A stretch of 64,000 nt of DNA from [Clostridium] hylemonae DSM 15053 (GTDB taxonomy: Bacteria; Bacillota; Clostridia; Lachnospirales; Lachnospiraceae): the NCBI RefSeq assembly GCF_008281175.1, contig NZ_CP036524.1, positions 2,542,001 to 2,606,000 on the forward strand. Direction: 5' to 3'. The position numbers and the translations under genes are program-made. The notes below the pieces were generated by a model that was not told the origin of the DNA, ran no database searches, and saw only the letters and a list, made by a program, of their open reading frames with translations. Below are positions 52,841-61,472 of this stretch, piece after piece (position 1 is the stretch's first letter; every line of letters starts with the position of its first letter).

Positions 52841-52895
52841 ATTATACCGTCATATGAGAGGTACTGCAATTATTCAATAATCACAAAGTCGTGAT
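52841..52895 (-). promoter_or_regulatory. Response regulator promoter with putative activator site
   Basis: Minus strand TTGCAG (52864-52869) and TATAAT (52841-52846), 17-base spacer. About 10 bases upstream of the -35 box is ATCAC-N6-GTGAT (52880-52895), the same motif as upstream of the ABC operon. Confidence 0.7.
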
Positions 52896-52938
52896 AACTT
52901 CCGCGCCGCTAGGATCGCTGCCCCGGCTGCCGTTCCCG

Positions 52939-53697
52939 TCAGTCTGCCCAGTGGTCCACAGCCTCTTTGAGCAGTGCCGCGCAGCCTTGTTCTTCCTTGT
53001 CATAGTATGCCCGGAACCGTTCATCTTCCACGTACATGCGTGTGATACCTCTGTGCGCCTCAGGCGTATACTGCTTCCAGGTCATACAGAGCCATTCTTT
53101 GTGCAGCGCCGCAATGCTGCCGGCTTCTTCACCGTCCGGTTTTATACCTGATCGGACGCCTTCCTCCAGCAGTCTGCGTATCTCGCCGCCAAGTTCTTCA
53201 AACCGTTCATACTCTTTCTCTGTCATGTTCAGCACCTTCCGGTTGGACGCATCCACAGATTCATCTCCATACTTCTGACGTGCCTCGGCTCCGTATTTTT
53301 CTTCGTTCTCTTTTACCATGTTCTCTTTGAACACTTCAAATTTTTCTTTATCGTTCATGCTGCATTCTCCCTTCATTGACGATATGGTCTGCTTTACTGT
53401 CCGGATCAAGGCATCCACGTGCCTTTTTTCCTCGTAAAGCCCCAGAAGGTGATCCTCCAATGCGCTCATAATATCAAAACCGTCCTCATAGAGAATACTC
53501 CGTATACACTTCAGGTCAAATCCCCGCTCCCGGTAAAATAAGATCTGCTGCAGCAATGCCACTTCGTTTCTGCCGTAATAACGGTATCCGGCCTCTGTGG
53601 TAGAGAGCGGCTTTAAGAGACCTATTTCATCGTAGTAGCGCAGAGTGCGTGCACTCACTCCGGCCATGTCCGACAGTTCTCTTATACTATACTCCAT
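52939..53697 (-). CDS. MerR-family regulator with TipAS domain
   Basis: 252 residues from ATG 53697 (AGGAGG 8 bases upstream). N-terminal MerR helix-turn-helix (YSIRELSDMAGVSARTLRYY), dimer coiled coil (about 75-105), then a TipAS ligand-binding domain (about 130-250) that in relatives captures thiopeptide or other hydrophobic drugs. Probably regulates itself and perhaps nearby exporters. The promoter has the 19-base spacer typical of MerR control. Confidence 0.92.
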   Translation of the reverse strand: MEYSIRELSDMAGVSARTLRYYDEIGLLKPLSTTEAGYRYYGRNEVALLQQILFYRERGFDLKCIRSILYEDGFDIMSALEDHLLGLYEEKRHVDALIRTVKQTISSMKGECSMNDKEKFEVFKENMVKENEEKYGAEARQKYGDESVDASNRKVLNMTEKEYERFEELGGEIRRLLEEGVRSGIKPDGEEAGSIAALHKEWLCMTWKQYTPEAHRGITRMYVEDERFRAYYDKEEQGCAALLKEAVDHWAD

Positions 53698-53724
53698 TTT
53701 CATCACCTCCTCCGGTCCAAACCA

Positions 53725-53755
53725 AGCATACTTCTTTACGCGACGTCAAAGTCAA
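53725..53755 (-). promoter_or_regulatory. MerR-type promoter with 19-base spacer
   Basis: Minus strand TTGACT (53750-53755) and TATGCT (53725-53730) with a 19-base spacer holding the imperfect dyad CTTTGACG-TCG-CGTAAAG. Over-long spacers with an internal dyad are the mark of promoters twisted open by MerR proteins. Confidence 0.75.
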
Positions 53756-53794
53756 CCGTAAAATGCAGAAAGTTTCCTGTACCTCCTGGAAAAA

Positions 53795-53822
53795 TGACGG
53801 CATATCAAAAGATATGCCGTCA
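53795..53822 (-). terminator. Terminator of the UbiB operon
   Basis: TGACGGCATATC and GATATGCCGTCA, perfect 12-base stem with a 4-base loop, followed by five T on the minus strand. Confidence 0.9.
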
Positions 53823-53842
53823 AAAGTCAGTATCTGTATGTT

Positions 53843-55429
53843 CTATTTTCTCTTTGTATGGATATGACTCAGAAAGATCCATACAGCAAGTCCCAGCGCC
53901 AGCAGATAGCCAAAGGCACCCAGCGCGGGGATCCCCCACAGCTTCGGTTTCATATCCGTGGTACATATGATGCTGGAGCTTATGAGAAGGGCCGTCACGA
54001 GGAATCCCATGACAAGCTTCTTCACAAGCTTTGTAAGCATGGCGTTCAGATCCTCTGTCGCGTGCAGATCCAGATTTATCCGGTTCTGCCCCTTTAAAAA
54101 GCCTCTGAGAAGGTCCGCCGCCAGCGCAGGGATATCCAGCGCCTTGTGGATCGAGCGGTATATGCTCCTCCCCCCGCTTTTCAACTCCTTTTTCCATCTG
54201 CCGCCGGCCAGAAGATTGCCCGCGATTCGCGCGGAAGCCACCTCGACCATATTGATCTCCGGGCTGATATCTGCAATAACACCCTCCATATGCGACATAC
54301 CTCTTGCCAGCATGGTGAGGCCGTGAGGCATGATGATCTTATTGTCCTTCATCACCTCCATTAAATCTTCTATGATCCCGGCAATGTCGATCTTTCCAAT
54401 ATCCGTGGTCCCGTACCTCGTCAGCAGATTTCCGATGTCCGCATACAGGCGGCTCTGGTCTGGCTTCTCTTTAAACTCACCAAGCGCCATAACGGATTCC
54501 AGTATCTGCCCCACATCATTCTCTGCCACGCCCTGCACGGCGCCCGCGATCAGTTCTTTGTCGCGGGGGCTTAAGCGCCCCATCATTCCCATATCGATCC
54601 AGATGATCTTTCCGCCCCGCACCTTTACATTGCCCGGATGAGGATCCGCATGGAAAAAGCCGTCCTCCATGATCTGTTTTACATAATTGTCCGCCAGCTT
54701 GCTGCCGACTTCCGCCAGTTCGTAACCATTTTCCAGAAGACGCTCTTTCTCATCGATTCCAAAACCGTCGATATACTCCATCACGAGCACCTGCCCGGTC
54801 GTAAATTCCCGATACAAAACAGGGACATCCACGAATGCGACTTCCCTGTTTAACCTTGCGAATTCTTCCATATTAGAGGCTTCGTTCAGAAAGTTCATCT
54901 CCTCCTGCGCCACGCTCCACAGTTCATCCAGCACAAGGTCCAGATCTACAAGTCCCTTCATATTGACCGGCGGCAGAAATCTGACCGCTTTGTGGAGCAG
55001 CCCTATATCGCGGGACATCGTGTCATAGATTCCCTGCCTCTGCACTTTAACGACGACTTTCTCCCCGCTTTCCAGCACTGCCCGGTGTACCTGGGCGATA
55101 GATGCCGAGCCAAGCGGCGCGTCGTCGATCTCCTGAAACACTTCCCCGAGCGGACACATGTAGGAGGCCTCGATCACCTCCCTGACCTGCTCAAAAGGCA
55201 TAGGGCTTACGTCCGAGCGAAGCCGCATCAGTTCATCACAGTACCGCTTCGGCAAAACATCTGAATGCATGGACATGATCTGGCCGAGCTTAATATAAGT
55301 AGGTCCGAGATCTTCCAGTATGAGACGCAGCTTTTCCGGTGTAACACCCCTGGCGATACTGTGCTTTTTCAGGACAGACATGATCTCCTTAAGCCTTGTC
55401 CCGTATTCTGTTGATGTTTCCTTACTCAT
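53843..55429 (-). CDS. ABC1/UbiB-family atypical kinase (AarF-like)
   Basis: 528-residue protein-kinase-like protein. Landmarks are the N-terminal GPTYIKLGQIMSMHSDVLP (KxGQ motif), the Ala-rich loop PLGSASIAQVHRA, VKVQRQGI with the ATP lysine, the catalytic loop DGFFHADPHPGN and metal site IDMGMMG. Two C-terminal membrane helices (about 470-520). In aerobes this family aids ubiquinone synthesis; in an anaerobe without evident quinones the role is unclear and may concern isoprenoid lipids. Overlaps the phasin-like gene by 8 bases. Confidence 0.92.
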   Translation of the reverse strand: MSKETSTEYGTRLKEIMSVLKKHSIARGVTPEKLRLILEDLGPTYIKLGQIMSMHSDVLPKRYCDELMRLRSDVSPMPFEQVREVIEASYMCPLGEVFQEIDDAPLGSASIAQVHRAVLESGEKVVVKVQRQGIYDTMSRDIGLLHKAVRFLPPVNMKGLVDLDLVLDELWSVAQEEMNFLNEASNMEEFARLNREVAFVDVPVLYREFTTGQVLVMEYIDGFGIDEKERLLENGYELAEVGSKLADNYVKQIMEDGFFHADPHPGNVKVRGGKIIWIDMGMMGRLSPRDKELIAGAVQGVAENDVGQILESVMALGEFKEKPDQSRLYADIGNLLTRYGTTDIGKIDIAGIIEDLMEVMKDNKIIMPHGLTMLARGMSHMEGVIADISPEINMVEVASARIAGNLLAGGRWKKELKSGGRSIYRSIHKALDIPALAADLLRGFLKGQNRINLDLHATEDLNAMLTKLVKKLVMGFLVTALLISSSIICTTDMKPKLWGIPALGAFGYLLALGLAVWIFLSHIHTKRK

Positions 55430-55799
55430 TTGACGCTCCGTCGCTCTTTCCTTCTTCCGGGCCTTCCTCTGTCATCTCTCCCTCAGATTTTGGGTCTGCT
55501 TCCTGTTCCAGCCCTTCGAGCAGCTCCTTAAGCTGGCTTATCTGCTCCGGCGTCATCTTGTCAAGCAGCTCTCCGAGCTCTTCCGGCGTGGTCGGTTTTA
55601 CTTTTACCGTGACATTATCTTTCACTGCCTTTTTTACATTGTGCTTCAGTTCTTCATTGAGCACCTTGCCCTGTTCTACTGTCAGTTCTCCCTTTTTTAC
55701 AAGGTCATCCAGAATTTCTTTTGACTTCTCCGCCGTTGTGGCCAATGCGCCTACTCCTGCCAGCATTACCTTTTTTAAACTTTCACCTAAGTTATCCAT
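55422..55799 (-). CDS. Phasin-like protein
   Basis: 125 residues, mostly helical: an N-terminal amphipathic segment (LGESLKKVMLAGVGALATT) then EILDDLVKKGELTVEQGKVL, as in PhaF/PhaI-like phasin-superfamily proteins, and a very acidic tail. Phasins coat polyester granules, but no PHA synthase is near; short proteins of this kind are often encoded directly before UbiB kinases in clostridia. Coupled to both neighbours by overlap. Confidence 0.7.
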   Translation of the reverse strand: MDNLGESLKKVMLAGVGALATTAEKSKEILDDLVKKGELTVEQGKVLNEELKHNVKKAVKDNVTVKVKPTTPEELGELLDKMTPEQISQLKELLEGLEQEADPKSEGEMTEEGPEEGKSDGASNE

Positions 55800-56139
55800 T
55801 CTCTTTTCTCCTTTCTCCTGTCAAATCATAACTATCACCTATCATCCTGCATATCTCTTCATCCGGCACAGTTCCGTCAAGGATAATAGAGTTCCAATGT
55901 TTTTTATTCAAATGATATGCCGGCAGTACCGACGGATAGGTTTGCCGCCACACTTCGGCCCATTCAGGGCTGCATTTTACATTTACCCATATATGCCCTT
56001 CTCTTTCAAAAATCCAGGCAAATACTTTTCTGTTGTCTTTGTGCCTGACCACGCACCAGTCCGTGTCCCGGAACGGATAGTCCTCATAGACATTTTGAAA
56101 AGCCAGGCAGTGAGAGATCACTTCTTTTCGTTCCGTCAT
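55792..56139 (-). CDS. MmcQ/YjbR-family protein
   Basis: 115-residue protein with the double-wing YjbR fold: PFRDTDWCVVRHKDNRKVFA, ECSPEWAEVWRQTYPSVLP-type segment and the closing HLNKKHWNSIILDGTVPD. Often annotated as DNA-binding; function not settled. Overlaps the phasin-like gene by 8 bases, so it belongs to this operon. Confidence 0.85.
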   Translation of the reverse strand: MTERKEVISHCLAFQNVYEDYPFRDTDWCVVRHKDNRKVFAWIFEREGHIWVNVKCSPEWAEVWRQTYPSVLPAYHLNKKHWNSIILDGTVPDEEICRMIGDSYDLTGERRKENG

Positions 56140-56155
56140 GCATCCACCTCCTCCG

Positions 56156-57193
56156 TCATTTCAGAGCAAACAGCGCCAGTATCTTCGGGCCGAATATGAT
56201 CCCTCCGATGACAGCCGCTGTCATCGCGGCTATCAATACCGCTCCTGCCGCTGTGTCCTTGGCGATCCTGGCGCGCCGCCTGTGCTCCTTCGTCACAAGG
56301 TCCACCACAGCTTCCACCGCTGTGTTGACAAGCTCCAGCGAGATGACAAGGGCGCACAGAATAAGGCAGATACACCATTCAGTCACAGAGAGCTTGAGCG
56401 TGATTCCAAATACGACCACCAGCCCGAGAGCCGAATAATGTATCATCATATTCCGCTCTGTTTTCAGCCCGGTTATAATTCCTGCAAACGCATACTGAAA
56501 GCTCTTAAGGAGCGGATTGATCTCCGCCTCACTCTGCCCCCGGCCGGGTATCCCTTTTGCAAAATACCGTCTGGCTACAGACGTATATATGATAAGGTAG
56601 ATCATTCCCGCAAGGAAACCTCCCAGGACGTCGGTCGCATAGTGTACGCCGAGATAGATCCGGCTAAGAGCGGTCAGTACGATCATCGTCAGACAGATAA
56701 CCGTACCGGCTGTCTTATAAGTCCTGCTCTTCTTCGTCTGCCATATGAGGAAGAGAATAAACCCATAGAAACTGGCGGCCAGCATAGCATGTCCGCTCGG
56801 AAAACTGTATCCTGTCTCTGCGATCATCTGCTGTCCCTGGGGCGGGCGCTCCCGCATGATCCACCCTTTGGCAGCCAGATCGAGGAGCACAGCCAGAACG
56901 AGATTTACAAAGAGCGCAATGAGATACTGCCGCTGCCTGAGCGTGTGTATCATGGCCATACTGATAATGAGCAGCACCACAGGATGTACCATATTCGTCA
57001 TCACTTTGAAAAATCCGGTCAAAAACGGACACCGAAGTGACTGGACCGCCGTGCACACAGCTATATCCACCCCTTCCAGGCGGTAGCTTCCGGTCACATC
57101 TCCAAGAAGAAGGACAAAAGCTGCCAGTCCTACTATAAGCACTGCCAGCTTCCATATGTGAATTGTATTGCCGCCTGTCCTGTCTTCTGCCAT
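56156..57193 (-). CDS. PAP2 phosphatase fused to diacylglycerol/undecaprenol kinase (DgkA)
   Basis: 345-residue integral membrane fusion. The PAP2 half (about 15-210) has the full phosphatase signature: K109-X6-RP, PSGH (132-135), SR-X5-H-X3-D (177-188). The DgkA half (about 228-345) has FAGIITGLKTERN, LELVNTAVEAVVDL with the catalytic Glu and AKDTAAGAVLI. One half removes and the other adds phosphate on lipids such as undecaprenol or diacylglycerol, so the protein probably serves lipid-carrier recycling. First gene of the leftward operon. Motifs in both halves look intact. Confidence 0.9.
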   Translation of the reverse strand: MAEDRTGGNTIHIWKLAVLIVGLAAFVLLLGDVTGSYRLEGVDIAVCTAVQSLRCPFLTGFFKVMTNMVHPVVLLIISMAMIHTLRQRQYLIALFVNLVLAVLLDLAAKGWIMRERPPQGQQMIAETGYSFPSGHAMLAASFYGFILFLIWQTKKSRTYKTAGTVICLTMIVLTALSRIYLGVHYATDVLGGFLAGMIYLIIYTSVARRYFAKGIPGRGQSEAEINPLLKSFQYAFAGIITGLKTERNMMIHYSALGLVVVFGITLKLSVTEWCICLILCALVISLELVNTAVEAVVDLVTKEHRRRARIAKDTAAGAVLIAAMTAAVIGGIIFGPKILALFALK

Positions 57194-57283
57194 GGTATCC
57201 CACCTTTAGAGTTTTATAACTTTGGTTTTATTATACCACTCTTTAGCGGAAAGAACAAAAGAAAGCGGTTATTTTACGATCTG

Positions 57284-58150
57284 CTATTTATACAGCTTTG
57301 CCTTGCCCGCGGTGCCGAGAAGTTCAAACTTATGAAGCGCCACTTTCTTCATCTGTGCAATGCACGGCATGTATATGTCCTCCGGCTCTCTCAAATACGG
57401 GTTTTGCAGCACCTCTCTGCATTTCTGGTAAAACGCGTCCTTGACATCACTGGATATATTGATCTTGTTGATCCCCATTCTGGACGCCTCGGCTATCTCC
57501 TCGTCCCTGTTTGCCGAGCCTCCGTGCAGCACAAGAGGTATGCCTACTTTCTCCTTTATCTCTCTCAGCCGTTCCAGTTCAAGTTTCGGCTGCCTTCCTT
57601 CCGGATAGATACCGTGACATGTTCCTATGGCGACAGCCAGCGTATCTACGCCTGATTCCTCAACAAACCTTTTTGCAGCCTCCGGATCTGTATAACGTAT
57701 CTCCGTACTCGTCGTCGATTCAATATCCTGATTCGTCGTCCCTATCGTGCCCAGTTCTCCCTCCACTGACACTCCTACCGCATGGGCCAGTTCACATACC
57801 TCACGGCAGATGCTGACATTTTCTTCAAACGGCCGGCTGGAAGCGTCTATCATAACAGAAGTATACCCGCACCGGATCGCCTTTACTATCTGGTCTTTGC
57901 GTGAACCATGATCCATATGTATGCACACAGGAATATGTGTCTTATGTGCCTCCTCAATGACTGACTTTAAAAAAGATTCACCGGCAAATTCCAGTTCATC
58001 CGGATGTATCTCAATGATCATCGGCGCGTCAGCCTCCTCTCCTGCTTCAATGAGCCCGCGCAGTATCATGCTCGTAGGCGTATTGAAAGCCGGTATCGCA
58101 AAACAGTTTTCATTCGCGGCCGATAATATTTTTTCCATATTCATTAACAT
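57284..58150 (-). CDS. Class II ketose-bisphosphate aldolase (FbaA/GatY/KbaY-like)
   Basis: 288-residue zinc aldolase. Catalytic Asp80 and zinc His81 in CIHMDHGS, second zinc His in GTCHGIYPEG, third in LVLHGGSANRD, and the phosphate loop INKINISSDVK. It cleaves a phosphorylated ketose into dihydroxyacetone phosphate and an aldehyde or the like; the substrate cannot be read from sequence. AGGAGG lies 8 bases before ATG 58150. Divergent from the glycyl radical operon and sharing its control region, so it probably acts in the same pathway. Confidence 0.9.
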   Translation of the reverse strand: MLMNMEKILSAANENCFAIPAFNTPTSMILRGLIEAGEEADAPMIIEIHPDELEFAGESFLKSVIEEAHKTHIPVCIHMDHGSRKDQIVKAIRCGYTSVMIDASSRPFEENVSICREVCELAHAVGVSVEGELGTIGTTNQDIESTTSTEIRYTDPEAAKRFVEESGVDTLAVAIGTCHGIYPEGRQPKLELERLREIKEKVGIPLVLHGGSANRDEEIAEASRMGINKINISSDVKDAFYQKCREVLQNPYLREPEDIYMPCIAQMKKVALHKFELLGTAGKAKLYK

Positions 58151-58225
58151 GTCTTTTTCCTCCTATCTAAGATTCATCGTTCTACTCAATGTAACAATAA
58201 TTACACATATTTTATATATAATGTA

Positions 58226-58254
58226 ATTATATTTTCATAAATATATTTTGTCAA
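58226..58254 (-). promoter_or_regulatory. Aldolase promoter
   Basis: Minus strand TTGACA (58249-58254) and TATAAT (58226-58231), both perfect consensus, 17-base spacer. The candidate dyad TGTAA..TTACA lies downstream of the start. Confidence 0.85.
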
Positions 58255-58392
58255 GGATTTTAATATCTAATTTTCCAGCACTTTACAGCTGTTTTATAAA
58301 GCATTTCCTATGTTTTTCCATTATTTATAATTATTTTTCTTTTGTTATAATGTATTATATTTGAAAATTTATTTTTATATTTTATATTTTTA

Positions 58393-58421
58393 TTGAAATT
58401 TTTGTTTATCAATACTATAAT
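58393..58421 (+). promoter_or_regulatory. Glycyl radical operon promoter
   Basis: TTGAAA (58393-58398) and TATAAT (58416-58421), 17-base spacer, about 35 bases before the activase start codon and its GGGAGG ribosome site. Confidence 0.85.
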
Positions 58422-58462
58422 ATAGTAAACTGTTAACCGTTTATGCCAAGGGAGGAATTTCC

Positions 58463-59314
58463 ATGACGACAGGCACTATTTTCGACATCAAAGAGTTCGC
58501 GCTTTACGATGGGCCGGGAATCAGGACTACCGTATTTTTCAAAGGCTGCCCCCTGCGCTGTACATGGTGTCACAACCCTGAAGGTCTCTCTTTCGCCCCT
58601 CAGCTGATGACAGCAGTAAACAATTGCGTACACTGCGGAAAATGCACCGCGGCCTGCCCGCGCAGCGGCATGGACTGCAACGCCTGCGGATCATGCGTCC
58701 CGGTCTGCCCGCTTCATCTGCGGAAAATATGCGGAGACAAATACTCTTCCAGGGAACTGGCCGCCCTCCTGATGAGGGACGCAGATTTCCTCCGCAAAAA
58801 CGGAGGCGGAATCACTTTCTCAGGTGGAGAACCTACATTTCAGTCCGCTTTTCTGCTGGAACTTTCCAGCCTGATGCCCACCGTTCACAAATGTATAGAA
58901 ACATGCGGATACTGCAGCGCCCAGATCTTCACATCCGTCCTCGACGAAATGGATCATATCATCTTCGACCTGAAGCTGGCAGACCCCGGCATGCACCGCA
59001 GATACACAGGCACGGACAACAGACCGATACTGGATAATTTAGAACGGTTAAAGAAAAGCGGACGTCCGTTTACCGTCAGAATCCCCGTTATCCCCGGCGT
59101 CAATGATGACGACGCCAGTCTGGACGCCGCCGCGCGTCTCCTCAAAAACGCACCGGCGCTTGACCAGGTGGAGCTGCTCCCCTACCACCTCACGGCAGGC
59201 GCAAAATATCCAATGGTAGGTCTTGCTTATACGCCCGGATTTTCCGTCAGCAGTAACCCCCGCCTGAACACAGATATTTTCAGGCAATATGGAATCCCAT
59301 GTACACATTTATAG
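58463..59314 (+). CDS. Glycyl-radical enzyme activase (radical SAM, PflA-like)
   Basis: 283-residue enzyme that abstracts hydrogen from the target glycine of the enzyme encoded next. The radical SAM motif CPLRCTWC places Cys29, 33 and 36; two more ferredoxin-type clusters are encoded by CVHCGKCTAACP and CNACGSCVPVCP (about residues 55-82). FSGGEPTFQ is the SAM-binding GGE motif and IDFDLKL-like IIFDLKLADP follows. The two extra clusters are typical of activases for dehydratase-type glycyl radical enzymes. Separated from its partner by 12 bases. Confidence 0.95.
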   Translation: MTTGTIFDIKEFALYDGPGIRTTVFFKGCPLRCTWCHNPEGLSFAPQLMTAVNNCVHCGKCTAACPRSGMDCNACGSCVPVCPLHLRKICGDKYSSRELAALLMRDADFLRKNGGGITFSGGEPTFQSAFLLELSSLMPTVHKCIETCGYCSAQIFTSVLDEMDHIIFDLKLADPGMHRRYTGTDNRPILDNLERLKKSGRPFTVRIPVIPGVNDDDASLDAAARLLKNAPALDQVELLPYHLTAGAKYPMVGLAYTPGFSVSSNPRLNTDIFRQYGIPCTHL

Positions 59315-59326
59315 GAGGCTGTTCAT

Positions 59327-61390
59327 ATGAAAAGCAATTATATCCAAAAACTATATGATTATTTTATCGTAGGCAAATCCCACAGAGTGTACCGCCAGCC
59401 GGCCGAGGACCCGTACAGGCAGGCCGGGAAGTGGTCGCGGCAGGGCATAAGCGACACAGCGCGGGCGTCTCTCCGCCTCAGATATGTGCTGGAACACGAA
59501 AAACCCGTCGTACTGCCCAGCGAAAGGATCGCTCTTTTAAGAACTTTTCCGACGGTCCCCGAGCTTCACACAGAACAGGAAGACAAACGGCTGAGAGCCC
59601 AGTTTGCTTTTCACGAAAACGGCCGGGTCTTCAACATGTGTCCCGACTATCAACTGTTCATGGAAGCCGGGTCCGGCGCCGTCAAAGAAAAAATAAAGCT
59701 TCAGATGTCCAAAAACATCACAAAAGAGCAGCGTTCACTTCTGGACGCGATGCTGGACTCCCTGCTGTGCATGGAGGAACTGGCAGACAGATACCGCGCG
59801 GAAGCCGCGTCTGCCGGCAATGCTGTCGTAGCAGAAACTTTTGCCAGCATCCCCCGCAATCCGCCCCGTTCCTTTCTTGAATCACTGCAGTTTCTGCGGC
59901 TGCTTCACTATACACTCTGGTGTAATGGCAATTACCACAATACACTGGGGCGCATCGACCAGTATCTGTATAAATATTACCGGCTCGATCTGGATTCCGG
60001 CAGACTGACTAAAGACGATGCCCTGGAATTACTGGAGGAGTTCTTCATCTCCTGCAACAAGGACAGCGATCTGTATATCGGCATACAGCAGGGTGACAAC
60101 GGCCAGACCGTCGTACTGGGCGGATCCGGGCCGGACGGAACAGACGACTACAACGAACTTTCAGAACTGTGCCTGATCGCAAGCCGGGAGCTCTGCCTGA
60201 TAGATCCGAAGATCAATCTCAGAGTTCACAGGAATACCCCGCTCGAAACATACGAACTGGCGACAACACTCACCCAAAAAGGACTTGGGTTCCCCCAGTA
60301 TACGAACGACGAGGTCATCATCCCCGCCCTTCTCAAGTGGGGCTATGACAAGACCGATGCTTACCGGTATACAATAGCTGCATGCTGGGAAATACTTATT
60401 CCAGGTTACATGGACCTCGTCAACTGGGACAGTCTCTGCTTCCCGCAGGCGGTGAGCGAAGCCGCGGAACATCTGGAGTCGTGCGGTGACTATGACGATT
60501 TTGCCCGCCTCGTACAGGAAAATATTGTCAGACAGGCGGATGCGCTGATGAAATCTACGGAAAACGTTTACAAAGAGCCTTCGCCTTTCCTCAGCCTGCT
60601 CTGCCCGGACTGCCTGAACGAAATACGGGATATATCCGCTCCGGGCAAGTACAATAATTACGGCTTCCACGGCGACGGCCTTTCCTGCGCTGCAGATTCC
60701 ATGGCAGCCGTCCGCAGATATGTATTTGACGAGAAGCTTTTTACTGCTTCCCAGCTCACCGAAATGCTGCACAAGGATTTCTCAGGATACGAGGCCGAAC
60801 AGAACATCCTCCGGTACGAAGCGCCAAAAATGGGCAACAACGATGATTATGCAGACAGCATCGCCGTGCAGCTCATCGACTCGTTCGCAGCGGCACTGGA
60901 CAGCCACAGAAACGACAGAGGCGGCCGCTTCCGCCCGGGCACAGCCTCCGCCATGTACTACATCTGGCACTCCAGAAAAACCCCCGCCACAGCCGACGGA
61001 CGCAACGCCGGAGAACCATTTTCCTGTAATTATTCTCCTTCTTTATACGCCCGCTGCAAAGGACCCGTATCTATTATAAAATCTTTTGCAAAGCCTCACC
61101 TGGAAAAAGCCGCCAACGGCGGTCCTCTGACACTAGAACTGCACGACTCTTCCTTCCGGAACAGAGATGCCTTACGCAAATGTGCCATGTTTGTGAAAAG
61201 CTACATGGAACTCGGCGGTCATCAGCTTCAGCTAAACGCCGTAAACCGGGAGCGGCTCATCGACGCACAGCGGCATCCGGAAAGCTATAAAAATCTTATC
61301 GTCAGAGTCTGGGGATGGAGCGGGTATTTCGTAGAACTGGACGAAGTATACCAAAACCATATTATAAAACGGGCGGAAATGACTTTTTAG
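59327..61390 (+). CDS. Glycyl radical enzyme of unknown substrate (PFL-like eliminase family)
   Basis: 687 residues, shorter than the 780-850 usual for characterised members. The radical site is RVWGWSGYF with Gly663, 24 residues from the end; most relatives have RVxGYSxxF. The thiyl cysteine is Cys353 in IAACWEILIPG, with Glu355 two residues on: the Cys-X-Glu spacing of diol/choline eliminases (GCVEP) and not the Cys-Cys of pyruvate formate-lyase. The reaction is therefore probably C-O or C-N bond elimination on a small hydroxylated molecule. GGAGG lies 9 bases before the ATG. Sugar neighbours point to a sugar-derived substrate. Specific product not assignable. Confidence 0.88.
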   Translation: MKSNYIQKLYDYFIVGKSHRVYRQPAEDPYRQAGKWSRQGISDTARASLRLRYVLEHEKPVVLPSERIALLRTFPTVPELHTEQEDKRLRAQFAFHENGRVFNMCPDYQLFMEAGSGAVKEKIKLQMSKNITKEQRSLLDAMLDSLLCMEELADRYRAEAASAGNAVVAETFASIPRNPPRSFLESLQFLRLLHYTLWCNGNYHNTLGRIDQYLYKYYRLDLDSGRLTKDDALELLEEFFISCNKDSDLYIGIQQGDNGQTVVLGGSGPDGTDDYNELSELCLIASRELCLIDPKINLRVHRNTPLETYELATTLTQKGLGFPQYTNDEVIIPALLKWGYDKTDAYRYTIAACWEILIPGYMDLVNWDSLCFPQAVSEAAEHLESCGDYDDFARLVQENIVRQADALMKSTENVYKEPSPFLSLLCPDCLNEIRDISAPGKYNNYGFHGDGLSCAADSMAAVRRYVFDEKLFTASQLTEMLHKDFSGYEAEQNILRYEAPKMGNNDDYADSIAVQLIDSFAAALDSHRNDRGGRFRPGTASAMYYIWHSRKTPATADGRNAGEPFSCNYSPSLYARCKGPVSIIKSFAKPHLEKAANGGPLTLELHDSSFRNRDALRKCAMFVKSYMELGGHQLQLNAVNRERLIDAQRHPESYKNLIVRVWGWSGYFVELDEVYQNHIIKRAEMTF

Positions 61391-61416
61391 ACGTTTTTCA
61401 TTTCAATATGATTCAA

Positions 61417-61444
61417 TTTGATGTAAAATAAATATGGATATAAT
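61417..61444 (+). promoter_or_regulatory. Candidate rpiR-type gene promoter
   Basis: TTTGAT (61417-61422) and TATAAT (61439-61444) with a 16-base spacer between the glycyl radical enzyme stop and the regulator start. Confidence 0.5.
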
Positions 61445-61472
61445 TTCCAATAACATTTAAGGAGGTTTTCTT

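Larger units (their letters stand above)
58151..58462. promoter_or_regulatory. AT-rich divergent control region (aldolase / glycyl radical operon)
   Basis: About 310 bases, far richer in A+T than the surroundings, with no gene. It holds a consensus promoter on each strand, described separately. The dyad TGTAA-CAATAA-TTACA (58190-58205) and a related TGTAATTATA (58222-58231) are candidate regulator sites, perhaps for the RpiR protein at 61473. Confidence 0.6.
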
